The notes under the pieces are model-generated. The model was not told the DNA's origin and did no database searches. It was given only the letters and a program-made list of their open reading frames with translations. A DNA stretch of 27,152 nucleotides, taken from positions 1-27,152 of the forward strand of contig CAJUOA010000034.1 of assembly GCA_910587785.1 (NCBI GenBank), read 5' to 3'. Made by a program: the position numbers and the translations under genes. The stretch is from an uncultured Oscillospiraceae bacterium. Lineage in GTDB: Bacteria > Bacillota > Clostridia > Oscillospirales > Oscillospiraceae. Below, piece by piece: positions 1 through 6,772 of this stretch; position 1 is the first letter of the stretch, and every line of letters begins with the position of its first letter.

Positions 1-408
1 GGTCTGGCGGCAGGCCATGACGTCGGAGTGGTCGCCGAAGATGTTCAGCGCGTGGGTGGAGACCGTACGGGCGGAGACGTGGAAGACGGTGGGCAGCTGC
101 TCAGCCGCGATCTTGTACATATTGGGGATCATCAGCAGCAGGCCCTGGCTGGCGGTGTAGGTGCTGGTGAGAGCGCCCGCGCCCAGGGAGCCGTGGACCG
201 CGCCGGCGGCGCCGGCCTCGGACTGCATCTCGACCACCTTCACCTGGGTGCCGAAGATGTTCTTCAGACCGTTGGCGGACCACTGGTCCACCAGGTCGGC
301 CATGGGGCTGGACGGGGTGATGGGGTAGATCGCCGCGACTTCACTGAATGCGTAAGATACGTGAGCCGCGGCATTGTTGCCGTCCATGGACTTGAACTTT
401 CTTGCCAT
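1..408 (-). CDS. nifJ: Pyruvate:ferredoxin (flavodoxin) oxidoreductase, N-terminal part
   Basis: The reading frame opens at the ATG at 408 and runs off the left edge, giving 136 residues. It begins MARKFKSMDGNNAAAHVSYA and continues with YPITPSSPMADLVDQW, the hallmark start of domain I (pyrimidine-binding) of the large single-chain pyruvate:ferredoxin oxidoreductases. The E-A-G-A-A-G-A-V-H-G-S-L-G-A-G segment that follows is also typical. The family enzyme oxidatively decarboxylates pyruvate to acetyl-CoA, passing electrons to ferredoxin or flavodoxin; it uses thiamine diphosphate and iron-sulfur clusters and is about 1170 residues long, so most of the gene is outside the window. An AGGAGGAG ribosome binding site at 419-426 lies ten bases before the start. 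The gene is monocistronic at its 5' end and divergent from the gene at 669. The assignment is secure; the subtype (pyruvate against another 2-oxoacid) rests on this N-terminal domain only. Confidence 0.92.
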   Translation of the reverse strand, partial: MARKFKSMDGNNAAAHVSYAFSEVAAIYPITPSSPMADLVDQWSANGLKNIFGTQVKVVEMQSEAGAAGAVHGSLGAGALTSTYTASQGLLLMIPNMYKIAAEQLPTVFHVSARTVSTHALNIFGDHSDVMACRQT

Positions 409-444
409 AAGTTTTTTGCTCCTCCTGAATATTTGTTACTGCCG

Positions 445-474
445 TGTATGAATGCAAAGCAGGGTTCTCATACA
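445..474 (-). other. Hairpin at the 5' end of the oxidoreductase leader
   Basis: TGTATGA (445-451) and TCATACA (468-474) form a perfect 7-base-pair stem with a 16-base loop, starting almost exactly at the predicted transcription start. It may stabilise the mRNA 5' end. No riboswitch class is recognised. Confidence 0.35.
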
Positions 475-480
475 TTGAAT

Positions 481-509
481 AATATAGCACAAAACCCGCC
501 CCGTGTAAA
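481..509 (-). promoter_or_regulatory. Promoter of the oxidoreductase gene
   Basis: On the minus strand a -35 TTTACA (504-509) and a -10 TATATT (481-486) are separated by 17 bases. Transcription should start near 474, leaving a leader of about 66 bases. Confidence 0.75.
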
Positions 510-616
510 TGTCATGTTTGAACCATTTCGTGAAATTTTTCTTTTTTTAGGAAAGGCACAAATCGGGCCCCCATTTTTTGGCAGTTTTAGCAAGTGGAGC
601 GGAGGCTCCGGCGTGG

Positions 617-622
617 TATAAT
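617..622 (+). promoter_or_regulatory. Extended -10 promoter of the 669-3831 operon
   Basis: A perfect TATAAT (617-622) is preceded directly by TGG (614-616), making an extended -10 element. There is no good -35 at the usual distance, as expected for this promoter type. The predicted start near 629 leaves a leader of about 40 bases containing a small GCGC-GATA-GCGC hairpin. Confidence 0.6.
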
Positions 623-668
623 GGCGGTGAATGCGCGATAGCGCGGTTTCAACGAAGGAGGCGTGCCA

Positions 669-1163
669 ATGGACATCGCTGAACTGAATCAGTTCTATTT
701 CCGTTTGCGCATCAAATGCGCGGAGCTGGCACTCGGGCTCCACCACCGGATCTTTCAGGTGGAGTGGGGCTGGTTCAGCGGCCACTATGAAAAGGACGGG
801 GACGGGGAGTACTCCAGGAACGACTACCCCATCCCGGTCATCAGCGTAAAGGGTTACTGCGACATCGAGGTCAACCCGGACTGCGTCACCGTCACCGCCA
901 AGCGGAAGCGGCGGGACGTCCTGGAGGGGGACTTTGAGAAGTCCTTCGCCAAGCTCACGGCGTACCCCTTCGAGGCCTTCGGCGTGGAAGGGTACCTGGA
1001 CGGCTTCTATCAGCCCGGGATGACCCTGGAGCAGTTCCGGGAGAACGTAAAAAACAGCCGCGAGGCGGAGATCGGCTTCTCCTTCCGCCTCGGCTTCGAC
1101 GTGACGGGGGAGCAGATCTACGAATTCGCCAAACTGCTTCGCCGGGAACAGTTCTACTACTGA
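669..1163 (+). CDS. Small conserved-looking protein of unknown function
   Basis: The gene codes for 164 residues. The ATG at 669 is preferred over a GTG two codons upstream because the AAGGAGG at 655-661 is then seven bases away. The protein is acidic and rich in aromatic residues (FYFRLRIKCAELALGLHH near the start; YPFEAFGVEGYLDGFYQP in the second half; it ends in FYY). It has no signal peptide or membrane segment, so it is presumably cytoplasmic. I recognise no domain. It is the first gene of an operon: the ComM-like ATPase starts 25 bases downstream with no terminator between. The regular amphipathic pattern and optimal ribosome binding site argue that it is real. Its function cannot be inferred from sequence. 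Confidence 0.8.
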   Translation: MDIAELNQFYFRLRIKCAELALGLHHRIFQVEWGWFSGHYEKDGDGEYSRNDYPIPVISVKGYCDIEVNPDCVTVTAKRKRRDVLEGDFEKSFAKLTAYPFEAFGVEGYLDGFYQPGMTLEQFRENVKNSREAEIGFSFRLGFDVTGEQIYEFAKLLRREQFYY

Positions 1164-1188
1164 CGGCGGCAGAGAAAGGAAGAGAACC

Positions 1189-2703
1189 ATGGTAGTAACG
1201 ATCCGCTCCCTGGGCCTCCAGGGCATCACGGGGTACGAGGTGTCGGTGGAGTGCGCCCTGTCCGGGGGCCTCCCGGCCTTCGACGTGGTGGGCCTGCCCG
1301 ACGCGGCGGTGAAGGAGTCCCGGGAGCGGGTCCGCTCGGCGGTGCGCGCCTGCGGGGCCAAGTTCCCCGTCTCCCGCATCACCGTGAACCTGGCCCCCGC
1401 CGCCCTGCGGAAGGAGGGCACCGTCTACGACCTGCCCATCCTCCTGGGCCTTCTCGCCGCCCAGGGGGACATCGACCCGCCTCCGGAGACGTCCGCCTTC
1501 CTGGGGGAGCTGAGCCTCACCGGGGCCCTGCGGCCCATCACAGGGATGCTCCCCATGGCCATGGCGGCCAGGCGGGCGGGCATCAAGGACCTCTACGTCC
1601 CGGCGGAGAACGCCCCGGAGGCCACATTGGCCGAGGGCCTGCGGGTCCACCCGGTGGAGGACGCGGGGGCCCTCCTGGACCACCTGGGGGGGCGGAAAAC
1701 CATCGCTCCCGCCCCCGCCTGGACCCCCGCCTCCGGCGCGGAGCCGGGGCCGGACTTTTCCGAGGTCATGGGGCAGGAGAACGTCAAGCGGGCGTTGGAG
1801 ATCGCCGCCGCCGGGGGGCACAACATCCTGCTCATCGGCTCGCCGGGGGCGGGGAAGTCCATGCTGGCCCGCCGCCTGCCCTCCATCCTGCCGGACATGA
1901 CCCGGCAGGAGGCCCTGGAGGCCACGGAGGTCTGGTCCGTGGCCGGCATGACGGACCGCCATCACCCCCTCCTCCAGCGCCGGCCCTTCCGGAGCCCCCA
2001 CCACACCGTCTCCGCCGCCGCCCTGGCCGGAGGGGGGAGCGTCCCCAGGCCCGGAGAGATTTCTCTGGCCCACAACGGGGTGCTCTTCCTGGACGAGCTC
2101 CCGGAGTTCAACCGGGACGCCCTGGAGGTCCTCCGCCAGCCCATCGAGGACGGGGAGGTGACCATCACCCGCACCGCCGGGACGGTGAAGCTCCCCAGCC
2201 GGTTCATGCTGGTGTGCGCCATGAACCCCTGCCGGTGCGGCTGGCGGGGACACCCCTCGGGCCGGTGCACCTGCACGGACCAGATGGTGGAGAAGTACGT
2301 CTCCCGCATCTCCGGCCCCCTGCTGGACCGGATGGACCTCCATGTGGAGGTGCCCTCGGTGGAGTTCGACGCCATGCGCCGCCGGGAACAGCCGGAGCCC
2401 TCCTCCGCCGTCAAGGCCCGGGTGGACGCGGCACGCGCACGGCAGGCGGCGCGCTTCGCCGGTTCCGCCGTCTCCTGCAACGCCCATATGCCCCCAGCCC
2501 TGGTGGGGCAGTTCTGCGCCCTGGACGATACGGGGGAGAAGCTCCTCCGCTCCGCCTTTGAGCGCATGGGCCTCACCGCCCGCAGCCACGACCGCATTTT
2601 GCGGGTGGCCCGGACCATCGCCGACCTGGAGGGGGCGGAGGCCATCGCCCCCGTCCACCTGGCGGAGGCCATCCAGTACCGGAATACGCGGATTTTGCGG
2701 TAG
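1189..2703 (+). CDS. comM: ComM/YifB-family Mg-chelatase-like AAA+ ATPase
   Basis: This 504-residue protein matches the family length (about 500-510). Residues 1-170 form the ribosomal-S5/Lon-like N-terminal domain (FDVVGLPDAAVKESRERVRS). The Mg-chelatase-type ATPase core follows, with Walker A GSPGAGKS at 217-224 and Walker B LFLDEL near 299-304. A cysteine cluster (C343, C348, C350, C360, C362), typical of the family, comes next, and then the C-terminal Mg-chelatase domain. In naturally transformable bacteria ComM is a hexameric helicase that promotes branch migration during integration of donor DNA. Firmicute YifB homologues are widespread, and their role is less certain. An AAAGGAAG ribosome binding site precedes the ATG. 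The same operon continues 12 bases downstream. A link with the pilus-like genes at 5769-10708 through DNA uptake is possible but is only inference. Confidence 0.93.
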   Translation: MVVTIRSLGLQGITGYEVSVECALSGGLPAFDVVGLPDAAVKESRERVRSAVRACGAKFPVSRITVNLAPAALRKEGTVYDLPILLGLLAAQGDIDPPPETSAFLGELSLTGALRPITGMLPMAMAARRAGIKDLYVPAENAPEATLAEGLRVHPVEDAGALLDHLGGRKTIAPAPAWTPASGAEPGPDFSEVMGQENVKRALEIAAAGGHNILLIGSPGAGKSMLARRLPSILPDMTRQEALEATEVWSVAGMTDRHHPLLQRRPFRSPHHTVSAAALAGGGSVPRPGEISLAHNGVLFLDELPEFNRDALEVLRQPIEDGEVTITRTAGTVKLPSRFMLVCAMNPCRCGWRGHPSGRCTCTDQMVEKYVSRISGPLLDRMDLHVEVPSVEFDAMRRREQPEPSSAVKARVDAARARQAARFAGSAVSCNAHMPPALVGQFCALDDTGEKLLRSAFERMGLTARSHDRILRVARTIADLEGAEAIAPVHLAEAIQYRNTRILR

Positions 2704-2715
2704 CGGAGGTATATT

Positions 2716-3831
2716 GTGAGGCACTTTTCCTATTTTCTCTTTGAAAACTTCGACCCGGACCGGGAGGCGGCGCACCCCGGCAATCCCCGCCGGATCATCA
2801 ACGCCCGGGCGGACGGGGTCCTCTCCCGGGTGGCAGACAGCCCGCCCCAGGGGTGTTCTGCCGCCCGGCTTCGAGGCGAATTCGGCGCTGAGGCGGTGGA
2901 CCGGCTGATCGCCGCCGGGGTCCTCCGGGCGCGGGAGGGGCGGATCGTCTATGACACTCCGGTGTTTCTGGCGGAGGACGCGGCCGCGCTGAGGGCCTTC
3001 TCCGCCTCCGCCTCCGCGCCGCTGGCGGACAGGCTCTGGGAGATCCGCGGGGACCTGCTCCGCACTGCGGAGAAAACCGCCAAGGGGTTTGATCCGCGGG
3101 TCAGTCTGTACCACATTCTCTGCGGCATGGTCTTTGACGGCTTTTTCTTCGACTGGCTGGGTGAAAGAGGCGGCGTTGCCGTCTCCCGCCCCCATTCGTC
3201 GGGGCTGGACTACCTCTCCGTAATCTATGAGGACTGCCCGGAGCTGGAAGCGCTCTCCGACGGCCTGCTGTGCTCCTATAACCGGCTGACCGACGGGCGC
3301 ACGTCCCTGCAATCCTTTGGCGACGCGGCGGGGGAACGGTTCGACTTTTACCGCTGTTTCCGCCTGCGGGAAAGGGGGCCGCTGGAGGGGCGGTTTGCCC
3401 GGGCGGGAGCCCTGCTGGACAAGCTGCCAAAAGGGCAGGAGCGGCAGTGCCTCCTGGACAGCACCCGGGCGCTTCTTCAGGGCGGCGGGTGTCCCAGGGA
3501 ATGCCTCGACCTTCTGGAGCTCTTTGGATACACCGAAAACGGGCGGATATGCGTCCCGGTGTTCAGCCGTGCAGACGAGCCGGTCATCGCGCGCCTGGCG
3601 GCGCTGGTAGAGGAGGCGCTCTATGAGGAGGCCGCCCGCACCCTGCGGGAGGTCCAGGGGCGGTTGGAGATCACCGCCGCGAGGCACGGCGTCCCGGCAG
3701 GGGAGACCGCCAACGAGCTCTACCACATCCTCTTCGGCGGGATCAACGAGGAGCTGGTCCGCCGCGGGCTGACCGCCGCCCCGCCGGACAGGCCCGGGGA
3801 AGGGCGGTATCTGCAATGTATCAAGTGGTGA
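2716..3831 (+). CDS. Unknown 371-residue protein, possible N-terminal winged helix
   Basis: The start is GTG at 2716, with GGAGGT at 2705-2710 five bases upstream; no ATG fits. The protein starts MRHFSYFLFENFD and is soluble, with no signal peptide or membrane segment. Residues about 30-85 (SRVADSPPQGCSAARLRGEF, then VDRLIAAGVLRAREGRIVYD) have the rhythm of a winged-helix fold. The rest is mostly helical, with two aromatic stretches (YHILCGMVFDGFFFDWLG; ANELYHILFGGINEEL). I recognise no named family. It is the last gene of the comM operon and is followed by a terminator at 3847-3887. A DNA- or RNA-binding role is a guess from the N-terminus. Codon use matches its neighbours. Confidence 0.8.
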   Translation: MRHFSYFLFENFDPDREAAHPGNPRRIINARADGVLSRVADSPPQGCSAARLRGEFGAEAVDRLIAAGVLRAREGRIVYDTPVFLAEDAAALRAFSASASAPLADRLWEIRGDLLRTAEKTAKGFDPRVSLYHILCGMVFDGFFFDWLGERGGVAVSRPHSSGLDYLSVIYEDCPELEALSDGLLCSYNRLTDGRTSLQSFGDAAGERFDFYRCFRLRERGPLEGRFARAGALLDKLPKGQERQCLLDSTRALLQGGGCPRECLDLLELFGYTENGRICVPVFSRADEPVIARLAALVEEALYEEAARTLREVQGRLEITAARHGVPAGETANELYHILFGGINEELVRRGLTAAPPDRPGEGRYLQCIKW

Positions 3832-3846
3832 GGCCAAAAGGAAAAG

Positions 3847-3887
3847 AACAACCGGACAGTCCGCTGGACTGCCCGGTGTTGTTTTAT
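3847..3887. terminator. Bidirectional terminator between convergent genes
   Basis: A long stem (CCGGACAGTCC against GGACTGCCCGG, one mismatch, then an imperfect AACAA/TTGTT extension) is flanked by A-rich sequence on the left and TTTTAT on the right. It can end the 669-3831 operon rightward and the 45-residue gene leftward. Confidence 0.7.
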
Positions 3888-3908
3888 GCCCGAAGGGCGG
3901 CTCCGCTC

Positions 3909-4046
3909 TTACAGGCGCGGCATGGGCTGGCTGGTGTACTCCAGCACCCGGAGATGGCTGGCCTCGATGGCGCGGTCCAAGCCGCTGTCCTTCTTCCCCA
4001 TCAAAGCGCCGCTGACAGCGGAAAACAAATTCTGAATGTTACGCAT
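3909..4046 (-). CDS. 45-residue orphan small protein
   Basis: The ATG at 4046 is nine bases after an AAGGAG (4056-4061), and the frame ends with TAA at 3909-3911. The product begins MRNIQNLFSAVSGALMGKKD and ends SQPMPRL. It has no membrane segment or cysteine. The N-terminal 17 residues could form an amphipathic helix, followed by a basic turn (GKKD) and a second helix (DRAIEASHLRVLEY). The gene has its own near-consensus promoter (4131-4159), a leader with a perfect hairpin, and a terminator 22 bases past the stop. The complete set of signals makes a real gene likely. No family is recognised; a regulatory or membrane-associated peptide is possible. Confidence 0.75.
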   Translation of the reverse strand: MRNIQNLFSAVSGALMGKKDSGLDRAIEASHLRVLEYTSQPMPRL

Positions 4047-4107
4047 GGAAAATCACTCCTTTTCTACAAAAACACCAATTTTGCGTGAGGTTTTAAGCGT
4101 AATTGCA

Positions 4108-4122
4108 GGTTGGCCTCCAACC
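4108..4122 (-). other. Leader hairpin of the 45-residue gene
   Basis: The bases form a perfect 6-base-pair stem (GGTTGG/CCAACC) with a 3-base loop, just downstream of the predicted transcription start. Confidence 0.4.
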
Positions 4123-4130
4123 AAGAGCGC

Positions 4131-4159
4131 AGTATACACGCTCTGCCCCCCAAAGTCAA
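4131..4159 (-). promoter_or_regulatory. Promoter of the 45-residue gene
   Basis: The minus strand has -35 TTGACT (4154-4159), a 17-base spacer and -10 TATACT (4131-4136), a near-consensus sigma-A promoter. The leader is about 80 bases. Confidence 0.8.
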
Positions 4160-4184
4160 GCGCCAAAGTGACAAATCGTTTTGC

Positions 4185-4202
4185 CGTCCCGGAGGCGGGA
4201 CG
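4185..4202. other. Stem-loop after the BTAD regulator gene
   Basis: A perfect 7-base-pair stem (CGTCCCG/CGGGACG) with a 4-base loop lies 10 bases past the regulator's stop codon. There is no U-run, so termination is uncertain. Confidence 0.35.
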
Positions 4203-4212
4203 TTGTGCAGTA

Positions 4213-5442
4213 TCACAAGGCCCGGTCTTCCTCCCCCAGGTCCTCCAGGGCGAGGGCCTCGTACCGCAGGATCATCGGGCACCTGGGGCACCGCTCCTGG
4301 AAGCGCCCGATGATCCGCGTGAGGGCGGCGGCACAGCCCTCACGGGACGCGGCGGGCAGGAGCAGGACATACTGGGCGTCGCTGCATCGCGCCGCCGCGT
4401 CCCCCCGGCGGAGGGCGGACTGTACGCACTTGCCCAGCTTATCCATATAATTGTTGAGGAGCTTCATGGGCGCGGGGGAGCCGTCCCGCATGGCGGCGGA
4501 GAGGACCGCCAGGAACATCCCCCGCTTCTCCCTGGACGCCGCCCGGGCCTCCAGGCGGCAGATGTGGCGGAACACCTCCAGCTCGCAGAGGAAGGCCCCG
4601 GTGTCCTCCCCGTCCTCCTGGAGCAGGAAGCGGGCGATGTCCTCCGCCCCGCCGCCCGGACGCTCCCCGCCGGAGCCGGCCACCTCCCGGTACAGCGCGG
4701 AGAGCTCCGCCGGAGGCGCGGCCCCCAGCTCGGTATAGAACACGCTGTACATCCTGTGGTACTGCCGCAGGGCCTCCCGCCGGTTCCCCTGCCGGACCAG
4801 GGCGCGGATGAGGCGGTGGTGGAAGAACTCCACGTAGCTGTCCACGGCGATGGCCCGGGTGCACAGGGCGGTCACATCCTGCCACCGCTCCCGAGCCTCC
4901 AGAAGCTCCACGGCGGAGCGGGCCAGGTTGAGGAACATGGCGTGGTAGTAGTCCGCCAGGGGGGCGGCCCACCGCTCCCCGGCGGAGCGGGCCAGGAAGT
5001 CCCCCTTGTAGAGCTCCGCGGCGGCGAGGCAGGTCTCCAGCTTCTCCTCCGGGGGGAGCCAGGGGGCGGCGGCGCGCTGGCAGGCCAGGGCGAACTGGTC
5101 CGTGTCCAGCACCATGGGCACGGCGGTGTTCCAGGCGTAGGACCCCCGGCTGACCAGGATCATATCCCGGCTTGCGGGGTGGCCCAGCTCGTCCAGCATG
5201 GCCCGCACCCGGTAGACCAGGGTCTTGAGGGCCCCGGAGGGGGGCGCTCCCCCCTCCTCACCGGCGTAGAGGAGCTCGCTGAGCTCCTCCGGGGGCACCT
5301 CCCGGTTACGGAAGGTGATCAGATACTCCAGCAGGAGCCAGGGCTTCCTGGTGCGGTACTTCACATCGTCGATGCTCCGCTCCCCGTAGTGCAGGGAACA
5401 GCCGCCCAGCATATCGACGCGGAGAATGGGCTCACCCGTCAC
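4213..5442 (-). CDS. SARP/BTAD-type transcriptional regulator
   Basis: The product has 409 residues. Residues 6-105 form an OmpR-type winged helix (LRVDMLGGCSLHYGERSI, then R-T-R-K-P-W-L-L-L-E-Y-L-I). Residues 115-258 form a bacterial transcriptional activator domain of TPR-like helices (AAELYKGDFLA, then EFFHHRLIRALVRQGNRREA). The roughly 150 C-terminal residues match nothing I know and may sense a signal. The family activates nearby genes by binding short direct repeats. I chose GTG at 5442: the frame extends further upstream, but the promoter's -10 element lies at 5486-5491, so upstream ATG and GTG codons would not be transcribed. A weak GAGAAAGG lies 13 bases upstream. The gene is divergent from the pilus-like operon at 5769, its most likely target. 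Confidence 0.8.
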   Translation of the reverse strand: MTGEPILRVDMLGGCSLHYGERSIDDVKYRTRKPWLLLEYLITFRNREVPPEELSELLYAGEEGGAPPSGALKTLVYRVRAMLDELGHPASRDMILVSRGSYAWNTAVPMVLDTDQFALACQRAAAPWLPPEEKLETCLAAAELYKGDFLARSAGERWAAPLADYYHAMFLNLARSAVELLEARERWQDVTALCTRAIAVDSYVEFFHHRLIRALVRQGNRREALRQYHRMYSVFYTELGAAPPAELSALYREVAGSGGERPGGGAEDIARFLLQEDGEDTGAFLCELEVFRHICRLEARAASREKRGMFLAVLSAAMRDGSPAPMKLLNNYMDKLGKCVQSALRRGDAAARCSDAQYVLLLPAASREGCAAALTRIIGRFQERCPRCPMILRYEALALEDLGEEDRAL

Positions 5443-5457
5443 GTCCAGGTCACATCC
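5438..5457. promoter_or_regulatory. Tandem 9-mer repeat on the regulator's start: possible operator
   Basis: GTCACGTCC (5438-5446) and GTCACATCC (5449-5457) are direct repeats with an 11-base period and one difference. They overlap the regulator's start codon and leader. SARP-family regulators are known to bind short direct repeats spaced 11 bases apart, so autoregulation is plausible. Confidence 0.45.
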
Positions 5458-5485
5458 TTTCTCATTGCCCAGAGGGCTTTTCCCC

Positions 5486-5514
5486 ATTATGCCACATCCG
5501 CTCCGGAAAATCAA
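5486..5514 (-). promoter_or_regulatory. Promoter of the BTAD regulator
   Basis: The minus strand has -35 TTGATT (5509-5514), a 17-base spacer and -10 CATAAT (5486-5491). Transcription should start near 5479. Confidence 0.7.
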
Positions 5515-5548
5515 CGGGGCGCGCCCGGTTTTTTGGACACAGTTTTTT

Positions 5549-5561
5549 ATCCGTGTGACCA
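5549..5561. repeat. 13-base repeat, copy 1 (contains TGTGACC)
   Basis: ATCCGTGTGACCA occurs here and again at 5716-5728. Upstream, GGACACA (5535-5541) forms an imperfect inverted repeat with TGTGACC (5554-5560). This lies upstream of both divergent promoters. Confidence 0.55.
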
Positions 5562-5646
5562 AGCGCTTCCCAAAGCCGCCGGAAACGCTGCCGCCGCTCC
5601 GCCCCCTTTCCGCCGGAAGGCCCTGGGAACACAGGGAAAAATCCTC

Positions 5647-5675
5647 TTGACAAAGGGGCGGGCGGGTGCTATACT
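5647..5675 (+). promoter_or_regulatory. Promoter of the pilus-like operon
   Basis: A perfect -35 TTGACA (5647-5652) is followed by a 17-base spacer and -10 TATACT (5670-5675). The leader is about 87 bases. Confidence 0.85.
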
Positions 5676-5709
5676 GGAAATAACACGAGATGGTTTGGGC
5701 GGCAGGCCC

Positions 5710-5728
5710 GGTCACATCCGTGTGACCA
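5710..5728. repeat. Palindrome GGTCACA-TCCG-TGTGACC in the pilus operon leader
   Basis: A perfect 7-base inverted repeat (5710-5716 and 5721-5727) contains the second copy of the 13-base repeat (5716-5728). It could be a protein operator downstream of the promoter or an RNA hairpin in the leader. Confidence 0.6.
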
Positions 5729-5768
5729 GTGCGCAGATCAAACAAATCTAAGACAAGGAGAGATCACT

Positions 5769-6755
5769 ATGTCACTGAACAGACGCTTTATCAGCTGCCT
5801 TCTGGCCCTGACGATGGCGGCGGGCCTGCTGGCCGGATGCGCCGCCGGCGGCGGGACCGCCGCCCCCGCGGAGTCCGACGCCGAGCTGGTGGACCTGGGC
5901 CCTCTGCTGGACGAGTCCGTGCCCCTGAGCGGTTCGCCGGCCATCAGCACCGTGCTCAAGCTGTCCCACCCCGGCTCCAGCACCCATCAGAACGGCTCCG
6001 CCGTCATCGACTACTCCAACACCCCCGACGGCTACGTCATGGCCGCCTGGACCGCCGGCGGCAGTTCCAAGATCAAGGTCCTCATCAAGGGGCCCAGCGG
6101 CGTGCAGTACCAGTATAACCTCCGCACCGACGGCGAATATGAAGCCTTCCCCCTCTCCGACGGCAGCGGCAGCTACACCGTGGGTATCTATCAGAACGTC
6201 TCCGGCAACCAGTACGCCCCCATCCTCAGCGGCAATGTCTCCGCCCAGCTCACCGATGAGTTCGCCCCCTTCCTGCGCCCCAACCAGTACGTGAACTTTA
6301 CCGAGAACAGCAAGGCTGTGGCCAAGGGCGCGGAGCTCTGCCAGGGCATCACCGACAACCTCAAGAAGGTGGAGAAGATCTACGACTACGTGGTCAACAA
6401 CCTCACCTATGACACCCAGAAGGCCGCGAGCGTCCAGAGCGGCTATCTGCCCAACGTGGACGCGGTGATGGACTCCGGCAAGGGCATCTGCTTCGACTAT
6501 GCCGCCCTCATGGCCTCCATGCTCCGCAGCCAGGAGGTCCCCTGCAAGCTGGTGGTGGGCTACACCGGCGACGTCTACCACGCCTGGATCAACGTCTGGA
6601 GCGAGGAGGACGGCTGGGTGGAAGGCCTCATCTACTTCGACGGCAAGGTCTGGAAGCTCATGGACCCCACCTTCGCCTCCAGCGGCAACCAGAGCAACAA
6701 GATCATGGAATATATCGGCAACGGCGCCAACTATAAGGCAAAGTATCTCTACTGA
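5769..6755 (+). CDS. Lipoprotein with a transglutaminase-like domain
   Basis: The product has 328 residues. A lipoprotein signal is clear: positively charged start, hydrophobic helix, and lipobox LLAGC with the modified cysteine at residue 24. Residues about 190-310 form a transglutaminase-like (papain-fold) domain. The apparent catalytic triad is Cys241 (in GKGICFDYAALMASML), His271 (in YHAWINVW) and Asp299 (in KLMDPTF). Residues 50-165 may be a beta-rich domain. The family includes cysteine proteases and protein cross-linking enzymes; the substrate here is unknown. AAGGAGA at 5755-5761 precedes the ATG. It is the first gene of the pilus-like operon, and the next start is 17 bases downstream. 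A surface role in processing or cross-linking the pilin-like subunits is inference. Confidence 0.85.
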   Translation: MSLNRRFISCLLALTMAAGLLAGCAAGGGTAAPAESDAELVDLGPLLDESVPLSGSPAISTVLKLSHPGSSTHQNGSAVIDYSNTPDGYVMAAWTAGGSSKIKVLIKGPSGVQYQYNLRTDGEYEAFPLSDGSGSYTVGIYQNVSGNQYAPILSGNVSAQLTDEFAPFLRPNQYVNFTENSKAVAKGAELCQGITDNLKKVEKIYDYVVNNLTYDTQKAASVQSGYLPNVDAVMDSGKGICFDYAALMASMLRSQEVPCKLVVGYTGDVYHAWINVWSEEDGWVEGLIYFDGKVWKLMDPTFASSGNQSNKIMEYIGNGANYKAKYLY

Positions 6756-6772
6756 TTCGGAGGAAATTGAAT

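Noticed and set aside
955..3837. A 960-residue open frame on the minus strand opposite comM and the next gene.
   Set aside because: It is proline-, glycine- and arginine-rich with no recognisable domain, and lies antisense to two well-supported genes; it is a by-product of high GC.
5443..5487. Upstream ATG start for the BTAD regulator at 5487.
   Set aside because: The ATG overlaps the promoter -10 element (CATAAT at 5486-5491), so it would not be transcribed.
5710..5727. CRP-type binding site.
   Set aside because: The inverted repeat is GGTCACA-N4-TGTGACC, the reverse orientation of the TGTGA-N6-TCACA consensus with different spacing.
4036..5751. A 571-residue plus-strand frame opposite the BTAD regulator.
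   Set aside because: The minus-strand frame carries clear winged-helix and BTAD motifs, a promoter and a consistent start; this one has none.
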